Assembly: GCA_014905825.1 (NCBI GenBank) | Contig: JACGCN010000009.1 | Coordinates: 248,001 to 312,000, forward strand | DNA length: 64,000 bases | DNA from: Lyophyllum atratum | Taxonomy: Eukaryota; Basidiomycota; Agaricomycetes; Agaricales; Lyophyllaceae | Reading direction: 5' to 3' | Shown here: positions 23,765 to 34,967 of the stretch, in pieces | Layout of the letters: each line of letters starts with the position of its first letter | Numbering within the stretch: position 1 is the first letter of the stretch | Position numbers and translations under genes: made by a program | Notes under the pieces: model-generated | Told to the model about the DNA's origin: nothing | Seen by the model: only the letters and a program-made list of their open reading frames with translations | The model's database searches: none

Positions 23765-24993
23765 TAGGCTTTCGAAGTCCGGTCCGGTCCGGTTTTTGGC
23801 CTATTTTGGCCACAACCGCGACCGGAACCGGTTGGGAAATTTCCAACGGACGTGCAACCGACAACCGAACTGTGCACGACCGGTCGTTATCGGTTGCACA
23901 CACTTGTCGGACCGGTTTCGACCGGTCACGACTGAACTGGGTTTCAACCGGTCGCAAGCCAGTTGCGACCGGTTGTGACCGATGATATGGCCGCGGAATC
24001 ACTACTAATTTCTAGCTTAAGATCACATATATATTAGTTAACTACTACAGAAGGATCTACATGTAACTAATACAGAAGATCTGAAGAGTGGATTAGAAGG
24101 ATGACATGAAAACATAGAGGAAGAGGACTTACAACTATAAATGATGTGCGCGACGGTCGGGTGACGTGGGGTTGGATGATGTAGGAGCGGATGACATGGC
24201 GGTCGGGTGACGCGGGCGTTGCTTGGAGGTGACGTGGTGGCAGCGTGGGCGAGCAGTGGAAGGGCGGTTCGATGTGGTGTCAGCGTGGGCGAGCAGTGGC
24301 AGGGCGGTTGGGAGATGTGACGTGGCGGGGGTGTGGGCAGGCAGTGATGACCTGCGCGCCATGGTGACGTGGCGGCGGTCAGGACCTTTCACGAGCCACA
24401 GGGGGCTGCGTCGAGCGTCGTCGGGTGACGTGGCCGTCGACACCGGGGTTTGCAGGGTGTGCAAGGGAGGGGGGACGGGCTGGAGGGGGGCCTAAGGGTC
24501 CTGGGTGCCATCTCAAGGTGGTCAGCGGTCCGTTATCAGTACTTGTGGGTGCGAAGACACACCTCGAGGCTCTCCCCCAGCTGGGGTCTGCCCTGCTCGC
24601 CTCCCCAGTCATTCCCTCGCGTGACTCTCTTCCTGCTGTTGCCACAGATACGTCGCGAAGCCTTGCCTGGTGGCAGTCGGTGCCGATGTCGATTGCAGGG
24701 GATGGACGCGAGGGCGGCAGTGGTTGGGGTAGTCGTGGTGGAAGGAGATCAACAAGATATCAACAACAGGCGTCAACGATGGCCTCGTTTGTTGATGTGC
24801 ACCATGTGACTTGTCGGTTCTGACCGGTCGCGACCGGTCCTGACCAGTTCGGCACACCAGCCATTTCCGAGCAACCGCAACCGCGGGCTTCGAAAATCCG
24901 CTGCAACCGCAACCGGAAGTCCGGTTGTTTCCGGTTGCGGTCCGGTCAAGTTGCGGTCTTTTTCGGTTGGTGCAACCGGACCTCGAAAGCCTA
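23765..24993. mobile_element. Non-autonomous hAT-type transposon (1.2 kb)
   Basis: Bounded by inverted ends beginning TAGGCTTTCGA(A/G)GTCCGGT and by a perfect 8-bp target duplication GATATCGG on each side. Subterminal regions (about 23770-23990 and 24810-24990) are packed with ACCGG/CCGGT and GGTTGC words in both orientations. The GC-rich centre has no transposase frame and includes a 40-bp direct repeat at 24241-24320. Open frames inside are composition artefacts. Perfect target duplication means a recent insertion that needed a hAT transposase from elsewhere in the genome. It landed 151 bp from the right end of the Harbinger element. Confidence 0.9.
24241..24320. repeat. 40-bp tandem repeat inside the hAT element, two copies
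   Basis: CAGCGTGGGCGAGCAGTGG starts at 24241 and again at 24281, with most of the following bases the same (AGGGCGGTT in both). Confidence 0.8.
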
Positions 24994-25001
24994 GATATCG
25001 G
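24994..25001 (+). repeat. 8-bp target site duplication (GATATCGG), right copy
   Basis: Exact match to 23757-23764. Confidence 0.92.
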
Positions 25002-26303
25002 ATGAAACGATGGAACCGATCCTGTCAGTTCAAGACAAGTTCTCGATCGCTCGGAGCACACTCTGGGCAAGAGAGAGAATGGAGGACGACATAGATCTCG
25101 ACAGGGCCGAATTCGAATCGGAAAGCCAAGCGCTTGATCGATCCTCCTCACGTAGAGTGGCGTCCTCGAGCCCGGAGTCCCGATGCGCTCTTCTCAGCGG
25201 GCCAAAGACCTTATATACAGATGTGGAATATGGAGGGCATGGCAGTGGTATCTGCGCATGCAGGAGGATGACCTAGAGAGACCATAGTTTAATAGATCGT
25301 CGTCGGTCGAGACGTTGCAGTAGGTTGATGCGCTTTTGAAGGGCGATGAGTTTTCGGTAGCATCGTCCAATATCTATTGAGAGATCAATTAACCAAAAAG
25401 CGCAGTGCTACTGTAGATGGGACCATCGTAAGTAGTAATTAATTTGCATGAATGGTGTTGAGGAGCGCGCACGAACGTTTGGATGCTGGATTTTGCTGAA
25501 CTGTCCAAAAACTTCCGGAGAGGGGAGGTTAATTTTTATCTGATTGAGAGCTGATCACGGCGATAATGGAATAGACATTTGACATCGATCTTCTGCATTG
25601 TGAAGGACGCATCGATCAACGCAAACGTTCGACAGAAGAGTTGTTTCTTTCCCTTAGATGCAATGAGAGCGCAGTAAGTTAATTTTCTTTGTGGAAGACG
25701 GAAAGGTATTAAGAGGACCTACTGGTTCTTGGCAGGCTTTTCCAAGGTTCCTTTCGTGAGCAATAAGTAGAACGCGCAGCATGTCTCAGCAGTTCGTCGT
25801 CGCCCTGTTCTCAAGGATGAGAATAAAGCATCTGCAGAAGTACGTGCCTGTACTTGCTGAGGGTAAACCAATCCTCGGTGAAGCAGGCGGATCACGATCT
25901 CATCAGGTTTCCCCGCATATTCCCGGAAAGGATGACCTTTAAACCTCCCGCGCGAAGTGCCAGGACACCTCCGAAAAATTAGAGCGGCGAGAAACGTCAA
26001 AAGGTGCCTGAGCATGCGGCGCTGCGTTCAAGTCCCTTCACGCGAGCAATGCCTGCATCGAAAACGCCTTCTGCCATAAGGACTACAGGGGTACACGCAC
26101 GCAAAGAATCACAGGCATCCTTGCAAAGTTGACCAATAAGGAGAAACTTCTTGGAAGAGCAAGAAAAGTTCACGCCAGCCCCCGACAGCGCGTTATTTCT
26201 CGTCAAGATCGAGATCCTTCCCATACGCCAAGCTACGTGCAAGCGTTGAGATGGTTATAAAGCAGACATGGGGGTTTGATAGAGTCTGTGTTCGACTTTC
26301 ACG
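25002..26303. other. Intergenic stretch, no supported gene
   Basis: Short unrelated frames only, including 25719-26015 on the minus strand, which shows no motif. The part just before 26304 is the upstream region of paralogue B. Confidence 0.4.
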
Positions 26304-27144
26304 ATGCCATCCGCTGCTGCGCCCATGAAAACCGCCCGCATCGCTGCTCTTTCGATGGCTTGGGCATGGGCGATAGTATCTTCAGGCACAGGCAAGTGTC
26401 TATCCATCCCCACCACCATCGCCGTTCTGACGACCACCGCGTTCGCTCAGGTCTGAACGCGCTGATCGAGTCCAACCGATCACAAAGAGCTCTGATAGCC
26501 AAAGTGCCCCCGCCGACTGTCGTTACCATCAATGTCTCCGGTATGCCACCATCTCTTCTGACAGCTGAACGATGCTGGATCTCCCACTTCAGATGCCACG
26601 AACAGCGGGATCGCGCTGACGACAGGCTCACTGCTCATCGGCATCCTCACGTACAACTTCGTAGCGGGAATGTTCCTTCCATGGACAGCGAAGCTCACGA
26701 ACCGCACTCTGAAGCTCCAAGCTTGTGCTCTCTCCTTCTGCTGCATCTGGCTATTCGCGTGCGCTGTTCCCTTCACGTATATCTACAACACGCGCAGTGC
26801 GATTGTCCGTGCATTTGTGGGTGGTGTGGAACTGCCGCACTCTGTCATCGTCGCGGTGGAGAAGCAGAGCGGAACGTCGAGCGTGTACAAAACGATGGGG
26901 TACCGTGCGTATTCACTTTGGTCGTCCCCTGCAGCGATTTGCGATGTGAGGATACTGATGGTGTCCTCCAGTGCGATGGGTCGCCATATTCCCGTGGATC
27001 ACGCTACTTTTCACGGCCATCGCGGCATTCGTGTTGTTCAAGGCATCACACCATGTGCTGGCGCCCGAACCCGAGGTCGCGCCCGCACGGGAGGAGATGA
27101 AGGAGAAGGCCAGCGTAGAGCACCTGGAGAAGCCAAGTGTATGA
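26304..27144 (+). CDS. Small multi-pass membrane protein, paralogue B
   Basis: Paralogue of the gene at 18171-19033, same four-exon layout and about 220 residues. It reads MPSAAAPMKTARIAALSMAW with a hydrophobic segment, then LNALIESNRSQRALIAKVPP and PTVVTINVS. Two helices follow (LTTGSLLIGILTYNFVAGMF and LSFCCIWLFACAVPFTYIY), then GTSSVYKTMGY, a last helix (FPWITLLFTAIAAFVLF) and a Glu/Lys-rich tail. The first intron seems to start with GC instead of GT (G|GCAAGT). This keeps the phase and position of the matching GT intron in paralogue A, and no GT at the site preserves the frame. Function unknown; membrane location is inferred. Confidence 0.72.
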
Positions 27145-27570
27145 TACGTGACATCGCTTTACCCTATACCTTCCTCGTAGCAAAGGGATATATCATGGGC
27201 AACGAACCCTAGGTAAGTTAAGTATCAGGGACTCGTAAACACGACAACAGTGACGGGCAACACGCACATAATGCCAGATTGCGAATGACAATCAAGTGAC
27301 TTCGGGGATACGATGCTTCAATCTCCCGAAAAGCTGAATTACTATAGGGAGCATCACACAAACACGGTGACGTGAGGGTTTTCCCAGCTTGGTACACTCG
27401 TCACTCTGACAAGAAAGTAGTCGGTATGGAAGCCAGCAAGGACATGAATAAAATAGACACTATGGGTACAAATTAAATCCTGTTCACGTCTCAGCTTATG
27501 CTGAGCAAGAAGCGGTTGAGAAGAAATAACGCACTTGGGTATATATAAGAACAACGAAACTATCTTCCCG
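27145..27570. other. Short intergenic stretch between convergent genes
   Basis: 3' flanks of paralogue B and of the SNARE gene. Nothing else seen. Confidence 0.5.
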
Positions 27571-28020
27571 TCAAACAGCTCCCGTCCCAGCTAGGTGCCA
27601 CCAATGATACAGCTTCGACATTATCCAGAAGGCGAGGAACAGAAAGACCACGAGCATCGCGATACGAAAGCTCTTCAGTCCTCCTTCCTTGATACCGAAA
27701 GCTCGTGCGGCGCGGTCCGATGTTTGTGTTAAGGCTGTGCCGAACGAACTAAAGCGGTCTCCCTGGGCCATGGCATAAGCACAACCCAAGAACATTCATG
27801 ATGTATAGCTCACTGTTTCGTCCAGCATCAGGTTCTGACGCTCTACATCCTCATGTATGTCCGTCGTAATCTGATGTTATTTCTGTGGTCAGTTTTGAGG
27901 ATTGCGTGGCCGTTGTCGACTCACTCCGCGTAGCGTCCGGATCTTTGTGTGGAGTTCATCAAGCCTCTGATCATTTTGTGACTCGTAAGTGTCTTCTACG
28001 CGGGCCCTGGATGTCGACAT
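27571..28020 (-). CDS. BET1/SFT1-type Qc-SNARE
   Basis: Tail-anchored SNARE for vesicle fusion in ER-Golgi or intra-Golgi traffic. Exons 28020-27925, 27870-27814 and 27762-27571 give 114 residues, the usual size of the family. After MSTSRARVEDTY comes the SNARE helix, with ESQNDQRLDELHTKIRTLRG, ITTDIHEDVERQNLMLDE and DRFSSFGTAL, which follow the Bet1/Sft1 pattern (DQ.LD.L..K...LR..T.DI...V..Q...LD). A single hydrophobic anchor (FRIAMLVVFLFLAFWIM) and a short luminal tail end it. Whether it is BET1 or SFT1 cannot be told by eye. Confidence 0.85.
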
Positions 28021-28848
28021 GAAAGGTATAAGAGAATGGGGAGCGTGTGGAGGATGAGGGGAGGGACAATGCCACAATGGTTCCGTTGAGTTACCGGATG
28101 ATCACATGTGACTGTGACACTTCACATAGTTGCCGGAGGTTGCTTTCAGCTTTTGCCTTGAAACTTCTTGTTCTCGACTTGTCCGCAATGTAAGGCTATC
28201 GCGCGCTATAATGCGATGTTTGGGACCATCATATCACATCTTTGCTAGAGCTCGCCTGAGAGAACCTCAAACCATTGAAAATATTTCTTCGCTGCCTGCA
28301 ACTGGACGACTTCAAGTTCTCATTTTACCAGCCATTCAAAACCTGGAAGCCGAGGGCATTCTAGTACGTTGGTTCTCAATTGCTGCTCAATTACTCAAGA
28401 CTTGGCCATTATAACAGATGGTATCATTTCATAGGATGGCTCGCAACAATGAATTGCAAGTTCATTATTTGCGTAAGTCGGCGGTGCGCTCACTAGCTCG
28501 CAGATGTCGATGTAGTGAAGGGGTTGGCAAACGTTATCTTTTACCCGCCCCCCTGAAACCAGCCTCTGAATATTTTTGCGCGCTTGAGATCTGTTCTGGA
28601 GATCATACCTTTGTCGGGCGAAGTTACGCCGGGGAATCTTCTCAGCTTCCATGCCTTCATTCTCCCAGAAGACTCCACAGCAGGGGAGCCATAGCGCGCA
28701 CATGCACGATTCGACTTAGTGATTATCATGCAACTCACCCGTCACGTTGTCGAAGTTGGCTCTATCTGGAGATGAGAACCGAGAGAAGCCGTGTGTATCC
28801 CCTTAAATAGCCGCCGTCGCAGGCACACCTGCCCTCAACACCCCACAA
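28021..28848. other. Intergenic stretch between divergent genes
   Basis: Shared upstream region of the SNARE gene and the dehydrogenase. Frames at 28130-28810 have no recognisable motif. Confidence 0.4.
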
Positions 28849-30119
28849 ATGTCGCCGAAGGGAGTAGCTTTAGTAACTGGAGCAGGTAAGCTGTGACATA
28901 GATGTGCAAGTCCCAAACATATGCCACAGCGGACTGATATAAACTTGTCTGCAGGTCAAGGCATCGGGCGGGCGATTGCGCTGCGATTGGCGGACGACTG
29001 GCTGTGAACGACATTTCAGCGGAAGACCTTGAGGAGGTGGTGAATGAGCTGAAGTTGAAAGGATGTAAGACCTCTGCCCACGTGGCGGATGTGTCAATCG
29101 ACGAACAAGTAAGGGCGATGGTGGAGGCTGTCGTGAAAGAGTATGGAAGCCTTGATGTGGTGAGTCCTTCCACGCATTCTAGTCGAAAGTATTGTAAGTG
29201 ATGCTTGGATGGATAGATGGTCGCTAATGCGGGTATTGTGATGTTGAAACCTCTTCTCGACAGTAAGTGTTGTGTGGATGTGACCGTTATGATTTGACCA
29301 TGAGGAGATGCATCTCATAGCCACAGAGAACGATTGGGATAAAGTATTCGCTGTGAATGCCAAAGGGACCTTCCTATGTTATAAATATGCCGGGGCTCAG
29401 ATGATCGCTCAAGGACGTGGGGGGCGAATCATCGGTGCTTCATCAGTATCTGGCAAAAGAGGTATGTCTTTTGACTTCAATGTCGTCGGTAGCCTCGTTT
29501 GAGATATTGACAGGAAGTGCGAACATGGGGGCCTACAGTGGAACTAAGTTTGCAATCAGAGGTCTGACTCAGACTGCAGGTGAGTGAAAGCGTGAACGTC
29601 CATCTAGCAAAATCTGATCTAAAAAAGCGGTTGAATTTGGTCCACATGGAATAACGGTGAACGCATATGCACCTGGGCCGATAGAGACAGCTCTTCGTGT
29701 GTCGCAGCTTCTGATCTCGACTTCGAAGTGAAACCCTGATTTGGCCGTTTTCAGTTCAGCAGCTGGACGATGAAAACGTAGCACTGACTCAGGGGAAATC
29801 AGGAGATTTCGTTCAATTCGTGAGTGAATGTTGGCAAGTAGAATATGACGCTAGATGTGCCTTTTTTATGCAGCTCAGTCAGAGAGCACCTGTTGGTTTC
29901 AATGGAAACACCGCAGACGTTGCAGGCCTTGTCTCATTCCTCGCGTCAAAGGAATCCCGTTTTATTACTGGTGAGGCCTGACCTATCTCCGATTTTTACC
30001 CTGTGATTGAATTTTATCGCGTGAACAGGCCAAAGCGTGAGTTTATGTCTTCCTCCTGTTTTTTCAATAATAGTGATCTGCAACAGATCTCTTGCAACGG
30101 AGGCATATTCTTCGATTAG
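28849..30119 (+). pseudogene. Short-chain dehydrogenase/reductase, frame-broken in exon 2
   Basis: NAD(P)-dependent oxidoreductase of the classical SDR family, nearest in style to diacetyl/acetoin or 3-oxoacyl reductases. Spliced over about nine small exons. It starts MSPKGVALVTGAGQGIGRAI, the glycine-rich cofactor loop. Later blocks are HVADVSIDEQVRAMVEAVV, VANAGIVMLKPLL, VFAVNAKGTFLCYKYAGAQM, GASSVSGKRG (catalytic Ser), GAYSGTKFAIRGLTQTAAVE (catalytic Tyr-x3-Lys), FGPHGITVNAYAPGPIETAL and a tail ending CNGGIFFD. In exon 2, after RLADD, the frame meets TGA at 29005-29007. The downstream part (AVNDISAEDLEEV) reads only in another frame, so about one base plus a small segment is missing and no intron can bridge it. 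The rest is intact, so the lesion is recent or a sequencing slip. Confidence 0.82.
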
Positions 30120-30582
30120 TTGCTGAATTCTATCTATATGCATCGTACCCTTGAACTGCTTAACTCGCACTGCTATCAAGTTGAACACCGCCGAAGCATT
30201 TATCACTGGTGAGGTCAATCCTATCCCGAAATGTAAGTTCATGCATGTCACCGCACAATCGTTCAAGTTTCCCCAGCGCTATTGATCTAAGACACACTTT
30301 TTGTGATGGAGGCATTTTCGATTAGCTGCTGGATCGTATGTTGTACGTACGCAAATGATAAAGTGCTTTCCCCAGACTGCTCCAAAGACTTGTGAGCGGA
30401 TGGGCTTGGACCCTTGATCGCAGCTTGATCGAGCCCGGGCCGGCTGTCAATAAAATTCTAGTGAATTACATAATGAATCTACTAATGTTCTCAACGGCCT
30501 TGCGGCTTCATCACGACGACTTTCTCTAACTTTCCGGTAGTTCTAGCAACGGTTGGCCAACTGGCTCGTATCTTGGCGCAAT
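30120..30582 (+). pseudogene. Decayed second copy of the dehydrogenase 3' exons
   Basis: About 30185-30335 repeats the end of the SDR gene in degenerate form. A segment with TTTATCACTGGTGAGG matches TTTTATTACTGGTGAGG at 29960. A last-exon copy (GATGGAGGCATTTTCGATTAG then CTGCTGGAT) matches the true gene end (GGAGGCATATTCTTCGATTAG then TTGCTGAAT). Intervening sequence has drifted. Probably a partial tandem duplication. 30360-30582 is the upstream region of the next gene. Confidence 0.65.
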
Positions 30583-33500
30583 ATGGCAGGTTTTCTCCGG
30601 AAGAAGGTCAAGCAGGATCCCCAAACGAAACCGAGTTCAGCCCAATCAGTCTTACCTTCTCCGCCTACAACAACACCATTATTTGCCAGGTTCGCAACTA
30701 CTTCGAAGTCAGCGCAGGAAGCACCGCGACTTGTATCGTCTCCAATGCTGCTCTCTAGCACCCGGAGGGAGGTGGCAGCGCCGCTTCAGAACCAGAATGA
30801 GAGTCGGGGAAGCAGGGCCGTTGCGCACGCTGCCGTGCAGTCTCAACGTGATGCAGAAACCAGAGCCCAGCGGGTTCAGTCATATGGTGCGGGAACGGCT
30901 CATGATATTCCGACTGAACAGGGAAATAGACCACCAGCACCGCGTCAACAGTCGCCCACGCAGGTTCGTGCGCGACCAGTATCTCGTGTTCCCATGCTCG
31001 ACAAACCCCTCCCCCCTTCGTTTGAATCCAGTCCTTCTAACGCCAACACCTCACCATCATCATCAGCTGGTCACACGCGTCCACTTTCTGCAGAACACCC
31101 ATCTCCAATTCAAGGGGAATACGCTCACCTCTGGAGTATAATTGCTGGAGACGATAAAGAGTTACCCCAACCTGCAGAATCTCCATCAACGAATCCAATA
31201 CCCGTGCCCCGGAAAGCAAATGAAGCAGCTGCCCAGGAAGCTTTAAGATCTAACCACACCGCGTTTGGCTTAGCTTCACCTCCCGTCCTCGTTGTCCCCA
31301 CTCCCCGTCCGGCAGCATATGCAGGCTCCAACCCCCTTCCTCAGCCCCCCTCCGGAGCACAGAAACCCACACCCCCTATCGCCTCGTCGTTCGGCCATAC
31401 GGCCACATTCAACGAGCCCGATCACGTCTTCCGCTCTCAAACTTTGACTTCTCAGCCGTCGAGCCGTTCGCTATCACGTCAAGGCTCTCTCGCAGACGAA
31501 AGCGTCTTGCGCTTGGGAGCAGGGGCGTCCACCAGCCGAACAACGCTCTTGACCGACGACACGCTGTATGAGGGGCAAGCCGCTGATGTTTTTGGATCAC
31601 GAACTACGCAATCGTCTTATGAACCACGTTCCAACAGTCGCCAGGGCCCAATGGCCCCTGGTTTCTCATCTAATGAGGTAATTATTGATGCATTGGTCTT
31701 GTGCTGTTGTCTATGACCCGAGCTATCTTAATCTTGGGTGGTGTTCGCATCACGAGCACTTGGCGTCCGCGAAAATCTTCATCACGCCGTCATTTGGGAG
31801 ATAAGGATACTCTCAGCGTGGTACCTTCTGCTGTGCCCGCCCGTGAAGCACGTAATGTTTATGCTTTGTCGTCATTTCGCCTCTTTCATTTGCTCGTTCG
31901 TCTCTGATGTTCCTTCGCTGTCAACAGGGCTTTGATTCCGCGCCTTCGCCGACTCCCTCCAGTTCTCCCAAAGCGAACCGGAAATTGTCAAAGGCGAAGC
32001 CTGGAAGACAGCGATCAACAAGCCCTCCTTCGCGGTTATCGGTAAGCATCCAGCCTCGATGACGTCGCTCCGATCTTTATTATTTTAGGCCGCGTTTGAA
32101 GAACAGCGCACAAATTTTACTCAGCCGCTGCCTAGCAGGGACGACCCTCGCGGATCACATCATCCTGAGGACACGATGGGCGTCAATCACAGCGCGCTGG
32201 ACGTTTCTGCTTTACAACAATCATATAACGGCATGCAATCCCAGGATATGTTACCCAACAAGCAGCGTCGCACCGTCTCACCACCTCCACAAGCCCACGT
32301 CTCTCCACAGCAGCGTATGAGCATGTCGTATGCCCCCACCACGCCCCCGCGGAAGTCGCCCAGCATGAGGTCGATGAATGGTCCGGTCATCGCAGGAAAG
32401 CCTTTGATCTTTTCTGCTATGGCGGGTGTCGACAGCGAGGCCCCAGAAGCCCCTCTTAATCCACCACCAGTAGCCCAGGCTCTGGCTCAAACCAAAACAT
32501 GGTCGAACGTGGCACCACCCCCTCAACAACAATACTCGTCCCCGCCAAGGGACACTGCACGCCCCTCTAGGAATGAGTCCCTCGAATTCCACCACCACCA
32601 CCCCCAAGACTCGCAATCTAGGCCATCACCCCCTGTGATCAACGACTTCACTCACCTCGGCCCACCTGCACTCCCTTTCACCCACCAGGGCCCTCTCCAC
32701 CCCGCTCCACCACCCAAAGCTCTTCAAGCAACTCATGTCAACGGGAATCTTCCTCCCCTACCACCTGTTGAGCAGCACGTGCCCACGCGCCAGTCACCTT
32801 CACGGACCAGACGGCTGAGCAAAGCCCGCGCACAGACGCAGTCATCTAGCGATTTCTCAACACAACCGCGCGCAAGCACCACTAACGGTCCACCCCCGCG
32901 TGCTCCTTCCAAACCACGCCCCACGACACCGATATCACCTGGGCAAGCAGGGCCCATCCAGATCGACGGTGATGCCCTCGGGGTCCCTCTCGACGACGAC
33001 CCCTTCGCGAAGGTTGAAGGGGTGAAGATGTTGAACCCTGTCTCTAGGCCTGCCAGTCCCTCAGGAACGGATGCCAATGGCATTGGTGCAGGCAAGCGTC
33101 ACAAGTCACGTGATGGTCGCAAGGAGTCCGGGGGAGAGGAGCTTCTCTCGGACGCTGGTTCTCGCACCGAATCCACCCGACCAGGTAGCTCGCATGCAAA
33201 CGCTCCGCCGTCACCTGTATCTGCGGAGAAAATGCTGGCAGAACATACACGGCGTGTGAACGGGGGAGGGAGGGAAGTAGAGCTGCAGACTGTTACACCT
33301 CCGGTGATCGACGGCTTGGAAGGGGCCCAGGATCATCTTACTGGGTTCTTGGCGGATCCGCAGCTGTTGGGGATGTTACTGGCGTTCCTGTCGTTCTATG
33401 ACTGGTGCATGATCTTGAGTCTGTCGCGCGAGGTTCGGTTTATGGTTGTGCAGAGTCCTCTGTTACGGGAGACAGTGTTGGAGCGGTTTTTGAAGACGGT

Positions 33501-34967
33501 GGGGTATGCGCGGTGGGCGTGGAATGAACCAGATCCGCTGTCGTTGTCGTTGCAGGTATGTCTTCAACATTGCCTCGATTCGTCGGGTACTGACCGTGGC
33601 TCTTTGGACCCAGGATCTCAATGACTATATGCGAGGGGTCTCAACGCCTACACATGAGTACGCGCGAGTCGCAGCGTTGTATGTCCATTCGCTCTCCATT
33701 CACCCTTCCCATCGGGATCAGTCACTGTACGAAACCGTCCGTCACCTCGCCGCATCGACCCGAGCCTACAGCCGCGTCGTCCTCCGCCTCCGCGCTCAAG
33801 CAGAAAAGGAAGCAGCCGTCGCTCGTGCCCGGGGTAACATGCGCACAGGTTCCCGACCCCCAAGCCGAGCACCGTCCCCGACATTCTCCCAATCGAATCA
33901 CAGTACTGCGTCTGGGCAAATCCAGCGACCGCCGACGCCCAGGACTGCAAGTGCGACGTTTCAATCGCCGCTATTCCGCCTCAAGCGTGCGCCCCTGCTG
34001 CGGGTGTTCGTCCCGTCGCCTGATGGGGATTGGCTGTCAGATAAGAGTGTGTTAGAGTGTGAGGGAGAGTGTCGACGGGCAGGGGTTATGGGTCTTATGC
34101 GTATGGGTGACGTGGTGTGGGACGTGGCGGTTGGTGATGAAGCAAACGTGGGTCGTCTCGTTTGGGATGGCAGCTATCTCATAGTGAGCTCTCATTCAGC
34201 CCCCTCTTCGCCGTCAGAACCTCCGTTGATAGGGTGCTAACTTTATCTTAGGATCTTGACTACACGTATTCCCCCATCGGCGATCTACCCAAGTATATGC
34301 CAACGCTAGGATTCCCGCCGTCGTACTTCCATCGGGTTATAAGGACCGGGCCGAACTCCTCCAATCCCATTGTACACATTAATTTATCACCCTGGGGTGA
34401 GGAAATCGCCGCCAATCTACAACTTCTGCAGGACCGAGTGCGAACAGAGACGTACGTCTTGCAGTTTCGTCATACTTTCTCCAGCTGACTTGCGGTTTGC
34501 TATGTCACTTATCAGACCTCAAGGGGCTTACCACAACGTTGTGCGCTGGGTGCATCGTTCCTCCTTTGTCATTCGGCCGCCTATCAGGGGCGTCTCCCGG
34601 TCTCCTAGCCAGTATACCCAGAATCGCCCTCAGACAGGTTCTCAGCGTATTCCGATCCCTGACTCGAACATGGTCGTTGACCCTGGCTGGTATGGGACCA
34701 TAGTAGTGGAGACAGAGGGGACGAACGAATCTCTGGCAGATTTGCAGGACCGCTGTGGCCCGGGCGCGTTCCCTCCTCGACCACAAGGAGTGACTGGATC
34801 CAAGACATCCGCGATGTCGAAAGAGGGCAAGGTTGTATACCGTATCTTACGGGAGAAAAGGTTGGCGGTGTTGTCCATTCTCGTGTCTACTGCACTAATG
34901 TTCTTCGTTCAGCCGGCCGGGTGAGATATGGATCAGGACCGTCTCTCCCAAAGAACGCCTTCTTTGA
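30583..34967 (+). CDS. Large disordered protein with conserved F-box-like C-terminal half
   Basis: Not recognised by name; it resembles a conserved basidiomycete hypothetical. Seven exons give about 1,280 residues. The start MAGFLRKKVKQDP is the first ATG of the frame. The first 780 residues are Ser/Pro/Gln-rich and disordered, with many SP/TP and PxxP motifs. From about 33320 it becomes ordered: FLADPQLLGMLLAFLSFYDW, then LSREVRFMVVQSPLLRETV and LERFLKTVGYARWAW, reminiscent of an F-box helix bundle. Later come LNDYMRGVSTPTHEYARVAA, GDVVWDVAVGDEANVGRLVW, YMPTLGFPPSYFHRVIR and DPGWYGTIVVETEG. The final intron (GTTGGC donor near 34859) leads to PGEIWIRTVSPKERLL. Without splicing the frame instead ends in a hydrophobic tail at 34924. 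It may be a morphogenesis or ubiquitin-ligase adaptor; this is a guess. Confidence 0.75.

Noticed and set aside
24135..25151. Several open frames of 80-180 codons
   Set aside because: They lie inside the GC-rich hAT element or run across its end; stop-poor by composition, with no domain.
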